Positions 20,655 to 28,883 of a stretch of DNA of 64,000 nucleotides are shown piece by piece. The notes beneath the pieces are model-generated. The model made no database searches. It was not told the DNA's origin and worked only from the letters and a program-made list of their open reading frames with translations. The stretch lies in the NCBI GenBank assembly GCA_963837285.1, contig CAWIMS010000005.1, positions 1,488,001 to 1,552,000 on the forward strand. The letters are read 5' to 3'. The number at the start of each line of letters is the position of its first letter. The stretch's first letter is position 1. Origin of the DNA: Planosporangium sp963837285 (lineage in GTDB: Bacteria > Actinomycetota > Actinomycetes > Mycobacteriales > Micromonosporaceae). The position numbers and the translations under genes were made by a program.

Positions 20655-20677
20655 TCTACCCTGTCGCGCTGGGTGCT

Positions 20678-20683
20678 TATAGT
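20678..20683 (+). promoter_or_regulatory. -10 element of iclR, leaderless configuration
   Basis: TATAGT ends 6 nt before the iclR ATG at 20690. That places the expected transcript start at or next to the start codon, with no room for a ribosome site. No good -35 is seen 17 nt upstream. Confidence 0.5.
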
Positions 20684-20689
20684 TTCGTC

Positions 20690-21523
20690 ATGAGCAACAG
20701 CCGGGCGGTCGAGACGGCCGACGCCAGCAGCGGCGGCGGCGTGCAGTCCGTCGATCGGGCGATTACGGTACTGGAGATCCTGGCCCGGCGCGGCGAGGCC
20801 CGGGTGACCGAGGTGGCCGCCGAGATCGCGGTGCACAAGTCGACCGCATTCCGGCTGCTCGGCGCCCTCGAGGATCGCGGCCTCGTGGAGCAGGACCGCG
20901 ACCGGGGCAAGTACCGGCTGGGTTTCGGCCTTCTCCGCCTGGCCGGCGCGGTCTCCGCGCGGATGGACATCACCCGGCACGGCCACGCGGTCTGCGAGCG
21001 GCTGGCGGCCGACATCGGCGAGACCGTCAACATCGCGGTCGCCCGGTCGCACTACGCGGTCAACGTCGACCAGGTGCCCGGCGCCTCCGCGATCACCGCG
21101 CAGAACTGGATCGGCCAGCTCACCCCGCTGCACGCCACGTCCAGCGGCAAGATCCTGCTCGCTCACCTCACCGCCGCCCGCCGGGCCGAGTTGCTGGCCG
21201 AGCTGCTGGGCAGCAGCTCGGCCAGCAGCTCGGCCAGCGCCGGGCTCGAACGGTTCACCCCGTCGACCGTGACCACGGCGGCCAAGCTGGAGGCCGATCT
21301 CGGGCGGGCGCGGCGGCGCGGGTACGCGACCACCGTCGAGGAGTACGAGGTCGGGCTCAACGCCGTGGCCGCCCCGATCCGGTCGGCGCACGGCGACGTG
21401 GTGGCGGCGGTCAGCGCGTCCGGCCCGGCCTACCGGTTCACCCTGGACCGGATGCGCACGGTGGCGCCGGCGCTGATCGCGGGTGCCGACGAGATCAGCC
21501 ATCGCCTGGGCTACCTGGGCTGA
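20690..21523 (+). CDS. IclR-family transcriptional regulator
   Basis: 277 residues: N-terminal winged helix-turn-helix (SVDRAITVLEILARRGEARV... HKSTAFRLLGALEDRGLVEQ, residues 19-70) and C-terminal IclR effector-binding domain (TPLHATSSGKILLA; AAPIRSAHGDVVAAVSASGP). Divergent from betA, so it probably controls choline/betaine catabolism with a pathway intermediate as ligand. A Ser/Ala-rich insert (SSSASSSASAG, about residue 177) comes from a duplicated CAGCTCGGC run. Its site is unproven; candidates are the palindromes before betB and dmg. Confidence 0.9.
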   Translation: MSNSRAVETADASSGGGVQSVDRAITVLEILARRGEARVTEVAAEIAVHKSTAFRLLGALEDRGLVEQDRDRGKYRLGFGLLRLAGAVSARMDITRHGHAVCERLAADIGETVNIAVARSHYAVNVDQVPGASAITAQNWIGQLTPLHATSSGKILLAHLTAARRAELLAELLGSSSASSSASAGLERFTPSTVTTAAKLEADLGRARRRGYATTVEEYEVGLNAVAAPIRSAHGDVVAAVSASGPAYRFTLDRMRTVAPALIAGADEISHRLGYLG

Positions 21524-21534
21524 CCGGGACTTTC

Positions 21535-21608
21535 ATCGGCACAACTTCCCGGAAGTTGTTGCCTCAGGACCGGGCTGAGGCAACAACTTCCGGGAAGTTG
21601 TGCCGATC
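21535..21608. repeat. Nested-palindrome intergenic element, copy 4 (best paired)
   Basis: The most regular copy: ATCGGCACAACTTCCCGGAA, GTTGTTGCCTCAG, loop of about 8 nt, CTGAGGCAACAAC, TTCCGGGAAGTTGTGCCGAT. Both arms pair over about 33 bp. It starts 11 bp after the iclR stop, a terminator-like position. Confidence 0.92.
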
Positions 21609-21762
21609 ATGGGGACCGGTCGCCACATGGGGGGCGCCCGATGTCTATTCCCCGGACCACCCGCAGCGGTACATCGGTGATCTTGGGTACGACTTCCGGC
21701 GTACACGCATTGCACCCTGCACGTAGACGACCCGACCGGTGGCGCGCGCATAGTGTCGCGGC

Positions 21763-22533
21763 ATGACATTGACCATGACATCGACGGCCGCGCGTACCGG
21801 TCAGCGCGCGGAGCCGGCGGTGACCGCCATCGATCTGGTGAAGGTGTACGGGTCCGGGGACACCGCGGTCCGCGCCCTCGACGGCGTCACCATCACGTTC
21901 CCGCGCGGCGAGTTCACCGCGATCATGGGGCCGTCCGGCTCCGGCAAGTCGACGCTGATGCACTGTGCGGCCGGTCTCGACACGGTGACCAGCGGCTCGG
22001 TCCGGATCGGCGACACCGAGCTGACCCGGCTGTCCGACAAGACGCTCACCCGGTTGCGGCGCGAGCGGGTCGGGTTCGTGTTCCAGTCGTTCAACCTGCT
22101 GCCCACGCTGACCGCGGCGCAGAACATCACGCTGCCGCTGGAGCTGGCCGGCCGCAAGCCGGACCGCCGCTGGTTCGCGCACATCGTCGGGGTACTCGGC
22201 CTCAGCGACCGGCTCGACCACACGCCCAGCCAGCTGTCCGGCGGCCAGCAGCAGCGGGTCGCCTGCGCCCGGGCGCTGGTCAGCCAGCCGGACGTGATCT
22301 TCGCCGACGAGCCGACCGGCAACCTGGACTCGCGTACCGGTCACGAGGTGCTCGACTTCCTGCGCCGCAGTGTCCGGGAACTGCGGCAGACCATCGTGAT
22401 GGTGACCCACGACCCCGTCGCCGCCTCGTACGCGGACCGGGTGGTCCTGTTGGCCGACGGCCGGCTGGTCGGCGAGATCGCGCAGCCCACGCCGGAGAGC
22501 GTGCTCGACGGGCTGCGGCGGCTGGGGGCGTGA
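21763..22533 (+). CDS. MacB/LolD-type ABC transporter ATPase
   Basis: 256-residue ATPase of the FtsX-partner class. Walker A GPSGSGKST, signature LSGGQQQRVACARAL, Walker B VIFADEPTGNLD and H-loop VTHDPVAASYADRV are intact; DEPTGNLDS is typical of LolD/MacB/FtsE. CATAGT 8 nt before the ATG resembles a -10 close to a leaderless start. It overlaps the permease by one base (TGATG), so the two form a pair. Substrate unknown; such systems act as mechanotransmission pumps for peptides, lipoproteins or antibiotics. Confidence 0.93.
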   Translation: MTLTMTSTAARTGQRAEPAVTAIDLVKVYGSGDTAVRALDGVTITFPRGEFTAIMGPSGSGKSTLMHCAAGLDTVTSGSVRIGDTELTRLSDKTLTRLRRERVGFVFQSFNLLPTLTAAQNITLPLELAGRKPDRRWFAHIVGVLGLSDRLDHTPSQLSGGQQQRVACARALVSQPDVIFADEPTGNLDSRTGHEVLDFLRRSVRELRQTIVMVTHDPVAASYADRVVLLADGRLVGEIAQPTPESVLDGLRRLGA

Positions 22534-25103
22534 TGCTGCGGATCACCCTCGCCGGCCTGCGTGCCCACAGGTTGCGCCTGGTCGCCACTGCCCTGGCCAT
22601 CGTGCTGGGCGTCGGCTTCGTCGCCGGTACCTTGATCTTCGGCGACACTGCCAAGGTCGCGCTGTTCGACCAGTTCGCCCGGGCCGCGAAGAACGTCGAT
22701 GTCGTGATCGGCGCCGGATCCGACGGCAAGCCACTGCCACTGACCGGGCCGGACACCGCTCGGGGGGTGTCCGGCGTGGCGGCCGCGGAGGGGCGGATGA
22801 GCCAGCAGCTACCGGTACTGGGCAGGAACGGCCGGCTGGTCGACAGCAACAACATCGGGGTTGCGGTCTCCGCGGGTACCGTGCCGGCGCTGCGCAGGTA
22901 CGACGTGACGTCCGGGCATGTGCCGGCCGGTCCCGGCGAGGCGGCCATGGACAAGGACACCGCCAAGCGGGCCGGGTACCGGGTCGGCGACACGGTCGCC
23001 GTGCTCGACCAGGAGCAGCGCAAGCAGACCCGCAAGCTGGTCGGCATCGTCGACTTCGGCACGGCCCGGCAGTACGCGAACACCCCGGTCGTCGTTCTCC
23101 CGCGGGCCGACGTGATGGCGCTCACCGGCGCCAAGGACTACGACGAGATCGTCGTCCACGCCGCGCCAGGCGTGACCCAGGCAGACCTGGCCCACCGCCT
23201 CACCGCTGCCCTTTCAAAAGACGCGGCCTTCCCCAAGAGCGTCCGGGCGGCCACCGGCGAGACCGTGAGCAAAGAGCTGGCCAGCGACTCGATCGGTCAG
23301 GTGGACCGGTTCGTGACCGTGCTCCAGATCTTCGCCTGGATCGCGGTGCTGGTGTCCGGGTTCGTCATCTACAACACGTTCAACATCCTGATGGCGCAAC
23401 GGATCCGGGAGATGGCGCTGCTGCGCTGCGTCGGGGCCTCCCGGGCCCAGCTCTTCCGTTCGGTACTCGTGGAGGCCGTCGTGGTCGGCCTGCTCGGCGC
23501 GGTGCTCGGCATCGGGCTCGGTCTCGGCGTGGCGTACGCGCTGTTCAGCGGCTCCGCGCTGCTCGTTCTGCCGGTGCCCAGCCACGCCCTCGTGCTGACC
23601 GCGAAACCGGTGGTCGTGGCGCTCCTCGTCGGCGTACTGGTCACGCTGGCATCCGCGTTCATCCCGGCCATCCGGGCGACGAAGGTGGCTCCCCTGGCGG
23701 CGTTGCGCACGGCGGCCGTGGCGCGGGTCGGCACCGTCCGCGGCCGGATCGTCCTGATCGTGCTGGCCGCGCTGGCCGTCGTGGCCGGCACCGCGCTCAC
23801 CGTGCTGGGCAACGGCCAGAAGAACGGCCAGGACGGCGTCATGCTCGTCATGGCCGGCGGCGTGGTCAACTTCCTCGCGGTACTGCTGACCGCCCCGCTG
23901 TTCGTCGGCCCGCTCACCGCCGCGATCGGGTGGCTGCCCGGGCGGATCTTCGGTACCCCGGCCAAGCTGGCGTCCGCCAACGCCCGCCGCAACCCTGGCC
24001 GCGCGGCGGCGACCACGGTCGCGCTGATGATCGGCGTCGGCCTGATGTCGGCCAGCACGGTCGCGGTCGCCTCGGCCGAAGCCACGGCGAACGCCGAACT
24101 CGTCGAGAACTACCCGGTCGACTACATCCTGCAGGCGGCGTCGGTGGACCGGGAGGCTCCGCCGACAGATGTGCAGGCCGATGCCCCGCCACCCGACCCC
24201 AAGGGCCTGGCGCCCCGGATCGCCGAGCAGCTCCGCCGGGACAAGACGTTCTCCGGGGTGGCCCGGGTCCACCGTATCCAGGCCCAGGTCGACACCGGCG
24301 GGATGCCGATGGCGGCCATCGACCCGGCCGGGGTGAACGTGGTCAACCTGCACGCCGGCCTGAAACCCGGCACCGTGGCACTGGACAAGGAGCAGGCGAA
24401 GTCCCTGCACAAGAAGGTGGGCGACCAGGTCACCATCAAGCCCGAAGGTGGTAGCGCCGGCCGGAGCTTCACGGTCGTCGCGCTCATCACCGGTTCGATC
24501 CACACCGGGTACGCGGTGATCACCTGGGACGATTTCACGGCATTGCACCCGATGGCGGACGACACGATGGTACTGGTCCGCAACGCCGACGGGGTCTCCG
24601 CCGAGCGGTCCCGCCAGCACCTCGACACGGCACTGCGGGACGATCCGCTGGTACAGGTGGACAGCCTCGCCGACTGGCGAGAGGAGCTGACCGGGGCCAT
24701 CGACAAGATCATCGGCGTGGTGGCGGCCCTGCTGGGCGTGGCCATCCTCATCGCCCTCATCGGGATCATGAACACGCTGTCGCTGTCGGTCTTCGAACGT
24801 ACCCGGGAATCCGCCATGGTCCGGGCGCTCGGCCTGACCCGGGGACAGCTTCGCGGCACGCTGCTGGTCGAGGCGGTTCTGATGGCCGTGGTCGGTGCGC
24901 TGGTCGGTATCTCGTTCGGGGTGACGTACGGCTGGATCACCACCCGCCTGATGTTCCGGGACAACTCGCTCGTGATGCACATACCGCTCGGCGAGCTGGC
25001 CGGCTACGTCGCGCTGGCCGGACTGGCCGGTGTCATCGCGGCGGTGCTCCCGGCCCGGCGGGCAGCCAAGACCTCGGTGGTGTCGGCGATGGCTGAAACG
25101 TAA
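22533..25103 (+). CDS. FtsX-like ABC transporter permease
   Basis: 856-residue permease with two FtsX domains. N-terminal helix (15-37), a large extracytoplasmic domain (about 40-250), three helices with the conserved NTFNILMAQRIREMALLRCVGASRAQLF segment, a second extracytoplasmic domain (about 515-720), and C-terminal helices with the matching MNTLSLSVFERTRESAMVRALGLTRGQLR. This duplicated layout is common in actinobacteria. It works with the ATPase starting at 21763. No regulator gene is attached. Confidence 0.93.
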   Translation: MLRITLAGLRAHRLRLVATALAIVLGVGFVAGTLIFGDTAKVALFDQFARAAKNVDVVIGAGSDGKPLPLTGPDTARGVSGVAAAEGRMSQQLPVLGRNGRLVDSNNIGVAVSAGTVPALRRYDVTSGHVPAGPGEAAMDKDTAKRAGYRVGDTVAVLDQEQRKQTRKLVGIVDFGTARQYANTPVVVLPRADVMALTGAKDYDEIVVHAAPGVTQADLAHRLTAALSKDAAFPKSVRAATGETVSKELASDSIGQVDRFVTVLQIFAWIAVLVSGFVIYNTFNILMAQRIREMALLRCVGASRAQLFRSVLVEAVVVGLLGAVLGIGLGLGVAYALFSGSALLVLPVPSHALVLTAKPVVVALLVGVLVTLASAFIPAIRATKVAPLAALRTAAVARVGTVRGRIVLIVLAALAVVAGTALTVLGNGQKNGQDGVMLVMAGGVVNFLAVLLTAPLFVGPLTAAIGWLPGRIFGTPAKLASANARRNPGRAAATTVALMIGVGLMSASTVAVASAEATANAELVENYPVDYILQAASVDREAPPTDVQADAPPPDPKGLAPRIAEQLRRDKTFSGVARVHRIQAQVDTGGMPMAAIDPAGVNVVNLHAGLKPGTVALDKEQAKSLHKKVGDQVTIKPEGGSAGRSFTVVALITGSIHTGYAVITWDDFTALHPMADDTMVLVRNADGVSAERSRQHLDTALRDDPLVQVDSLADWREELTGAIDKIIGVVAALLGVAILIALIGIMNTLSLSVFERTRESAMVRALGLTRGQLRGTLLVEAVLMAVVGALVGISFGVTYGWITTRLMFRDNSLVMHIPLGELAGYVALAGLAGVIAAVLPARRAAKTSVVSAMAET

Positions 25104-25115
25104 GGGGTCGTACTT

Positions 25116-25190
25116 GATCGGCACAACTTCCCGGAAACAGTGGCCTTGGCGGGGTGTTTTGGCCACGACTTCCGGGAAGTTGTGGCGATC
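25116..25190. repeat. Nested-palindrome intergenic element, copy 5
   Basis: GATCGGCACAACTTCCCGGA, AACAGTGGCC..., loop, ...GGCCACGACTTCCGGGAAGT, TGTGGCGATC. It lies 13 bp after the FtsX stop and ends 22 bp before the mug -10. The inner arms are less well paired than in copy 4. Confidence 0.88.
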
Positions 25191-25212
25191 AAGGGAGCGC
25201 TGTTCCCGCTCC

Positions 25213-25218
25213 GTATAG
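25213..25218 (+). promoter_or_regulatory. -10 element upstream of mug
   Basis: TATAGT ends 8 nt before the mug ATG, again suggesting a very short or absent leader. No clear -35. Confidence 0.4.
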
Positions 25219-25226
25219 TCGGTCCA

Positions 25227-25775
25227 ATGGCCAGCCGCCCGTCCCCCGCCGACCTGGCCGCCGCGCACGGACGCGAGATCCCGGACGTCATCGCCCCGGA
25301 TCTCGCTGTGCTGTTCTGCGGCATCAACCCCGGGCTGTGGTCCGCGGCGGTCGGCCACCACTTCGCCCGGCCCGGCAACCGGTTCTGGCCCGCGCTGCAC
25401 CGCGCCGGCTTCACCCCGCGCCAGTTGCGGCCCGATGAGCAGGACCAACTTCTCGGGTACGGGCTGGGCATCACCAACATCGTCGAGCGCGGCACCGCCC
25501 GGGCCGACGAGCTGACCCAGTCCGAGCTGGTCGCCGGTGGCGCGACCCTGGCTGCCAAGGTGCGCGGGTACCGCCCCGCCTGGCTCGCGGTACTCGGCGT
25601 GACCGCATACCGCACCGCGTTCCACGTACGGGCGGCCCGGGTCGGCCCGCAGCCGGAAACGATCGGCGACACGCGGGTGTGGGTGCTCCCCAACCCGTCC
25701 GGCCTCAACGCCCACTTCACGCTGGACAAGCTGGCCGCCGAGCTCACGGCACTGCGCGAGGCAGCCGGCCGGTAG
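25227..25775 (+). CDS. mug: G/U mismatch-specific DNA glycosylase
   Basis: 182-residue uracil/thymine mismatch glycosylase (TDG/MUG family), base-excision repair. The family's two active-site motifs are present: CGINPGLWSA (about residues 31-40, with the catalytic Asn) and PNPSGLNAHF (about 155-164), which inserts into the helix. The RPGNRFWPALHRAGFTPR segment is also typical. The ATG at 25227 is chosen from homology and the TATAGT just upstream. It appears to be a single-gene unit. Confidence 0.93.
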   Translation: MASRPSPADLAAAHGREIPDVIAPDLAVLFCGINPGLWSAAVGHHFARPGNRFWPALHRAGFTPRQLRPDEQDQLLGYGLGITNIVERGTARADELTQSELVAGGATLAAKVRGYRPAWLAVLGVTAYRTAFHVRAARVGPQPETIGDTRVWVLPNPSGLNAHFTLDKLAAELTALREAAGR

Positions 25776-25824
25776 CGCGGCCGCTTCGGTCCACGGAGAG
25801 TCCGACCACGCCCTGCACGAGGGT

Positions 25825-25848
25825 GGCGCGCGCTCATGTCAGCGCGCC
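25825..25848 (+). terminator. GC-rich hairpin after mug
   Basis: GGCGCGC stem (25825-25831) pairs with GCGCGCC (25842-25848) across a 10-nt loop, 50 bp after the mug stop. No U-run follows. It is the only structure seen in the gap before the gntR operator. Confidence 0.4.
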
Positions 25849-25952
25849 TTCAACCGCCCACGCGAACCCGGCCGCACCGGCAGTCGGCGGTCGGGCGACC
25901 GTGATCTTCGAGGTTGCCAGAACCCGTCCGGCGCAATTCGCCACGGGGGCCT

Positions 25953-25995
25953 ATCTAGGTTCGGGCCATCAAGCTAAAGTGCTAGGAACCTAGAT
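25953..25995. promoter_or_regulatory. Candidate GntR/YtrA operator
   Basis: Perfect 10-bp inverted repeat ATCTAGGTTC (25953-25962) / GAACCTAGAT (25986-25995) with a 23-bp spacer that contains a possible -10, TAAAGT (25975-25980). It sits immediately before the gntR start, the arrangement expected for self-repression of a YtrA-type regulator operon. Confidence 0.65.
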
Positions 25996-26008
25996 GAATG
26001 AGGTTTGG

Positions 26009-26398
26009 GTGATCGAGTTCCATCTGGACGGCCGCTCCGGCGTCGCGCCCTACATGCAGCTGATCCAGCAGGTCCGCCAGGCGATGCGACTGGGCCTGCT
26101 GATCGAGGGTGACCGACTCCCCACGGTCAAGGACGTGGTGGCGAAGGTGGCGATCAACCCGAACACCGTGCTCAAGGCATACCGGGAGCTCGAATATGAG
26201 GGCCTGGTCGCACCGCGTCCGGGGGTGGGCACGTTCGTCACCCGGACCCTGACCGATGAGTCGCTGGCGGCACACGGTCCGCTCCGCGAGGAGCTTCGCG
26301 CGTGGCTCGCCAAGGCACGAGCGGCCGGGCTGGACGCCGAAAGCATCGAGGCCCTGTTCGTGACCACATTCCGCACCCCGATAGAGGAGACCGCATGA
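26009..26398 (+). CDS. GntR-family (YtrA-like) transcriptional regulator
   Basis: Short GntR repressor, 129 residues from the GTG at 26009, chosen because GAGG lies 5 nt upstream and family members begin IEFHLDxxSGVxPYxQLxQQV; an ATG at 25994 lies inside the operator. The winged helix covers about residues 15-75 (LPTVKDVVAKVAINPNTVLKAYRELEYEGLV). It has only a short C-terminal helix region instead of a ligand domain, which defines the YtrA subfamily. Its stop overlaps the ABC ATPase start (ATGA), so it most likely represses the exporter that follows. Confidence 0.92.
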   Translation: MIEFHLDGRSGVAPYMQLIQQVRQAMRLGLLIEGDRLPTVKDVVAKVAINPNTVLKAYRELEYEGLVAPRPGVGTFVTRTLTDESLAAHGPLREELRAWLAKARAAGLDAESIEALFVTTFRTPIEETA

Positions 26399-27288
26399 GT
26401 CCCGTGCTGCAGGCCGAGGGCCTGTCCAAGCGGTACGGGCGGCGCCTGGCGTTGTCCGACTGCACGCTTGCCATTCCGCCCGGCCGGGTCGTGGGTCTCG
26501 TCGGCCCGAACGGTGCCGGCAAAACGACCCTGCTGCATGTCGCGGTGGGCCTGCTGGCCCCCACGGCGGGCCGCATCAGGGTCCTCGGCGGCCAACCGGC
26601 GTCCGGTGCGGCGCAGTTGGCCAAGGTGGGCTTCGTCGCCCAGGACACGCCCACCTACGCGGGTCTGTCCGTCGCCGACCACCTGCGTTTCGGCGCCCAC
26701 ACCAACCCCGGCTGGGATCAGCGGCTCGCCGACGACCGGATCAACGCGCTCGGCCTCGACCCTTCCCAGAAGGCCGGGAAACTCTCCGGCGGGCAACGTG
26801 CCCAGCTCGCGTTGACGCTGGCCATCGCGAAACGACCGGACCTGCTCATCCTCGACGAGCCCGTGGCCCGCCTCGATCCCCTTGCCAGGCGGGAGTTCCT
26901 GCAGAGCCTGATGGCGTACATCGCCGAATACGGCGCCGGTGTGATCCTGTCCTCGCACCTGGTCTCCGACCTGGAACGCGTCTGCGACTACCTGATCGTG
27001 CTGGTAGCCTCCCGGGTCCGCGTCGCTGGCGAGGTCGAGGACCTGCTGGCCAGCCACTGCCGGCTCACCGGTGCCCGCCGCGACCCCGCCGATCTGCCTG
27101 CCGGCGTCGAAGTGATCGAGGACAGCCACACCGACCGGCAGTCCACCCTGATCGTGCGCACCACCACCCCGATCGACGACCCGTCATTCACCGTCGAACA
27201 GATCACCCTCGAAGACCTCGTCCTGGCCTACATGGCCCAGGCCGCCACGGGAGCAGTCCGCACACCGGCATTGGAGACACAGCGATGA
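26395..27288 (+). CDS. ABC-2 type exporter ATPase
   Basis: 297-residue ATPase of the YtrB/CcmA type. Walker A GPNGAGKTT, signature LSGGQRAQLALTLAIAK, Walker B LLILDEPVARLDPLARREF and a switch region SSHLVSDLERVCD are visible. The C-terminal 80 residues form the accessory domain common in ABC-2 exporters. ATGA overlap with gntR upstream and with the permease downstream makes a tight three-gene operon. Such GntR-controlled pumps often respond to cell-wall antibiotics; the substrate is not predictable here. Confidence 0.92.
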   Translation: MSPVLQAEGLSKRYGRRLALSDCTLAIPPGRVVGLVGPNGAGKTTLLHVAVGLLAPTAGRIRVLGGQPASGAAQLAKVGFVAQDTPTYAGLSVADHLRFGAHTNPGWDQRLADDRINALGLDPSQKAGKLSGGQRAQLALTLAIAKRPDLLILDEPVARLDPLARREFLQSLMAYIAEYGAGVILSSHLVSDLERVCDYLIVLVASRVRVAGEVEDLLASHCRLTGARRDPADLPAGVEVIEDSHTDRQSTLIVRTTTPIDDPSFTVEQITLEDLVLAYMAQAATGAVRTPALETQR

Positions 27289-28289
27289 TCTGGTTCACCT
27301 GGCGCCAGTTCCGCACCCAGACCTGGATCACCGTCGGCGCGCTGGCCGCCATCACCGCCGCCCTCGGGGTCACCGGGCACAACCTCGCCGACCTGTGGAC
27401 CTCCAGCGGCGCCGCCACCTGCCACACCAACTGCGGCAACGCAGTCAGCATCTTCCTCGACGAGGTCAGAGGCGGCATCGGCGACAAGGTCTACAACTTC
27501 GCCAACGCGCTGACGTATGTGGTGCCCGCGCTGATCGGGATCTTCTGGGGCGCCCCCCTTGTCGCGCGGGAACTCGAAGCCGGCACCCACCGCCTCGCCT
27601 GGAACCAGTCGGTCACCCGCACCCGCTGGCTGGCCACCAAACTCACCATCGTCGGCGGCGCATCGGCGGCGACCGTCGGGCTGCTCAGCTGGGCCGTCAG
27701 CTCATGGGCGCACCACATCGACCACGCCAACGCCAACCGCGTCACCCCCTTGGTCTACGGTGCCCGAGGCATCGTCCCGATCGGGTACGCGTTGTTCGCC
27801 TTCGTCGTCGGCGTGACCATGGGCATGCTCATCCGCCGCACAGTCCCCGCGATGGCCGCCACTCTTGCCATCTACATCGCCGCCGCCGTCTCGATGCCAC
27901 TATGGATCCGCGCCCACCTCGCCCCCGCCGTGCACGCCACGCCGCCACTGGACCTCAGCCGCGTCAATGGTCTCCTGATCAAGCCGCATGGCATGATGGA
28001 GGTCGTCAGCGGAGTCATCCCGCACGGCGCCTGGGTGCTGACCAACACCAGCATCACCAGCAGCGGCCAGCTCTTCACCGGACCCGCCAACCCGAACTAC
28101 TGCGGTGAGAACCAGGGAGCCGATACCTGTCTGAACTGGATCGGCAGCCTCGGCCTGCGCCAGCGGCTCACCTACCAGCCCGCCAGCCACTTCTGGCCCC
28201 TGCAACTCGCCGAGACGGGCATCTTCATCGGCGCCGCTGTGCTGCTGGCCGGATTCTGCTTCTGGTGGACCCGCCGACGCCTCGCCTGA
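27285..28289 (+). CDS. ABC-2 type transporter permease
   Basis: 334-residue membrane protein, about six transmembrane helices, starting WFTWRQFRTQTWITVGALAAI, a common opening for actinobacterial permeases paired with YtrA regulators. The conserved GIFWGAPLVARELEAGTHRLAWNQSVTRTRW segment near residue 90 marks the ABC-2 core. An extracytoplasmic region (about 205-295) precedes the last helix and an arginine-rich end. Last gene of the operon. Confidence 0.88.
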   Translation: MIWFTWRQFRTQTWITVGALAAITAALGVTGHNLADLWTSSGAATCHTNCGNAVSIFLDEVRGGIGDKVYNFANALTYVVPALIGIFWGAPLVARELEAGTHRLAWNQSVTRTRWLATKLTIVGGASAATVGLLSWAVSSWAHHIDHANANRVTPLVYGARGIVPIGYALFAFVVGVTMGMLIRRTVPAMAATLAIYIAAAVSMPLWIRAHLAPAVHATPPLDLSRVNGLLIKPHGMMEVVSGVIPHGAWVLTNTSITSSGQLFTGPANPNYCGENQGADTCLNWIGSLGLRQRLTYQPASHFWPLQLAETGIFIGAAVLLAGFCFWWTRRRLA

Positions 28290-28313
28290 ACCGTGCCGGC
28301 GCCGGCGCCATGG

Positions 28314-28853
28314 TCAGGGGAGCAGGTCAAGGCAGACGAACGGGCCGCGTACCCCCGCGTTGAACCGCTCGGCCGCCCGCAGCGCGACCAGGACCCGCTC
28401 GCCGGGGTCCAGGTCGGCGCCGGCCGTCGCGTACAGCGCACCGAGCGCCACCTGCTCACCCGACCCGACGGCGGCGTACCCGTCGGCCGCCTCGGCGACC
28501 TGGTAGTCCTCGTGCACCGCGAACAGCCGCCCGGACACGCCGACGAGGAACGAGCCGCCCTCCTCGCGTTCGTTGTCCTTGCGCGCCCAGCCGCCCTCCT
28601 TCAGGCACGACCGGACGGCATCGACGAACGAAACCGCCATGAAGTGTTCGAGGTCCCCCTCCGGCGACGGCGGTTCGAGTGCGTACCGGATGAGCTGACC
28701 CATCCGGAAGCTGGTGGTGAATCCAAACAGGAACAGGCCGTTCCGGAACACCTTGCTGTCCGCGCGCACGGTCAGGCTGTATCCGTCGACACCGGCGCTG
28801 TCCCCGCCAATGTAGACACAACCGTCGTGCACCAACCCCACGATCGCCGTCAT
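28314..28853 (-). CDS. Proteasome/HslV-like Ntn-hydrolase-fold protein
   Basis: 179 residues. The N-terminus (M)TAIVGLVHDGCVYIGGDSAG resembles HslV and proteasome beta subunits, where Thr becomes the N-terminal nucleophile after Met removal, followed by a GD motif. The later GGSFLVGVSGRLFAVHEDYQV and GYAAVGSGEQVALGALYA match the fold's second half (compare AxGSGxxxAxGAL in HslV). No HslU, Mpa or prokaryotic ubiquitin-like gene is nearby. It stands alone, between the ABC-2 operon and the queA-like gene. Protease activity is not shown by sequence alone. Confidence 0.7.
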   Translation of the reverse strand: MTAIVGLVHDGCVYIGGDSAGVDGYSLTVRADSKVFRNGLFLFGFTTSFRMGQLIRYALEPPSPEGDLEHFMAVSFVDAVRSCLKEGGWARKDNEREEGGSFLVGVSGRLFAVHEDYQVAEAADGYAAVGSGEQVALGALYATAGADLDPGERVLVALRAAERFNAGVRGPFVCLDLLP

Positions 28854-28883
28854 GCCAACAGTGTCCCCTACGATCGGGGACCG

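Noticed and set aside
23214..25715. 833-codon minus-strand frame spanning the FtsX and mug genes
   Set aside because: Crosses two clearly real plus-strand genes and palindrome copy 5; no domain content.
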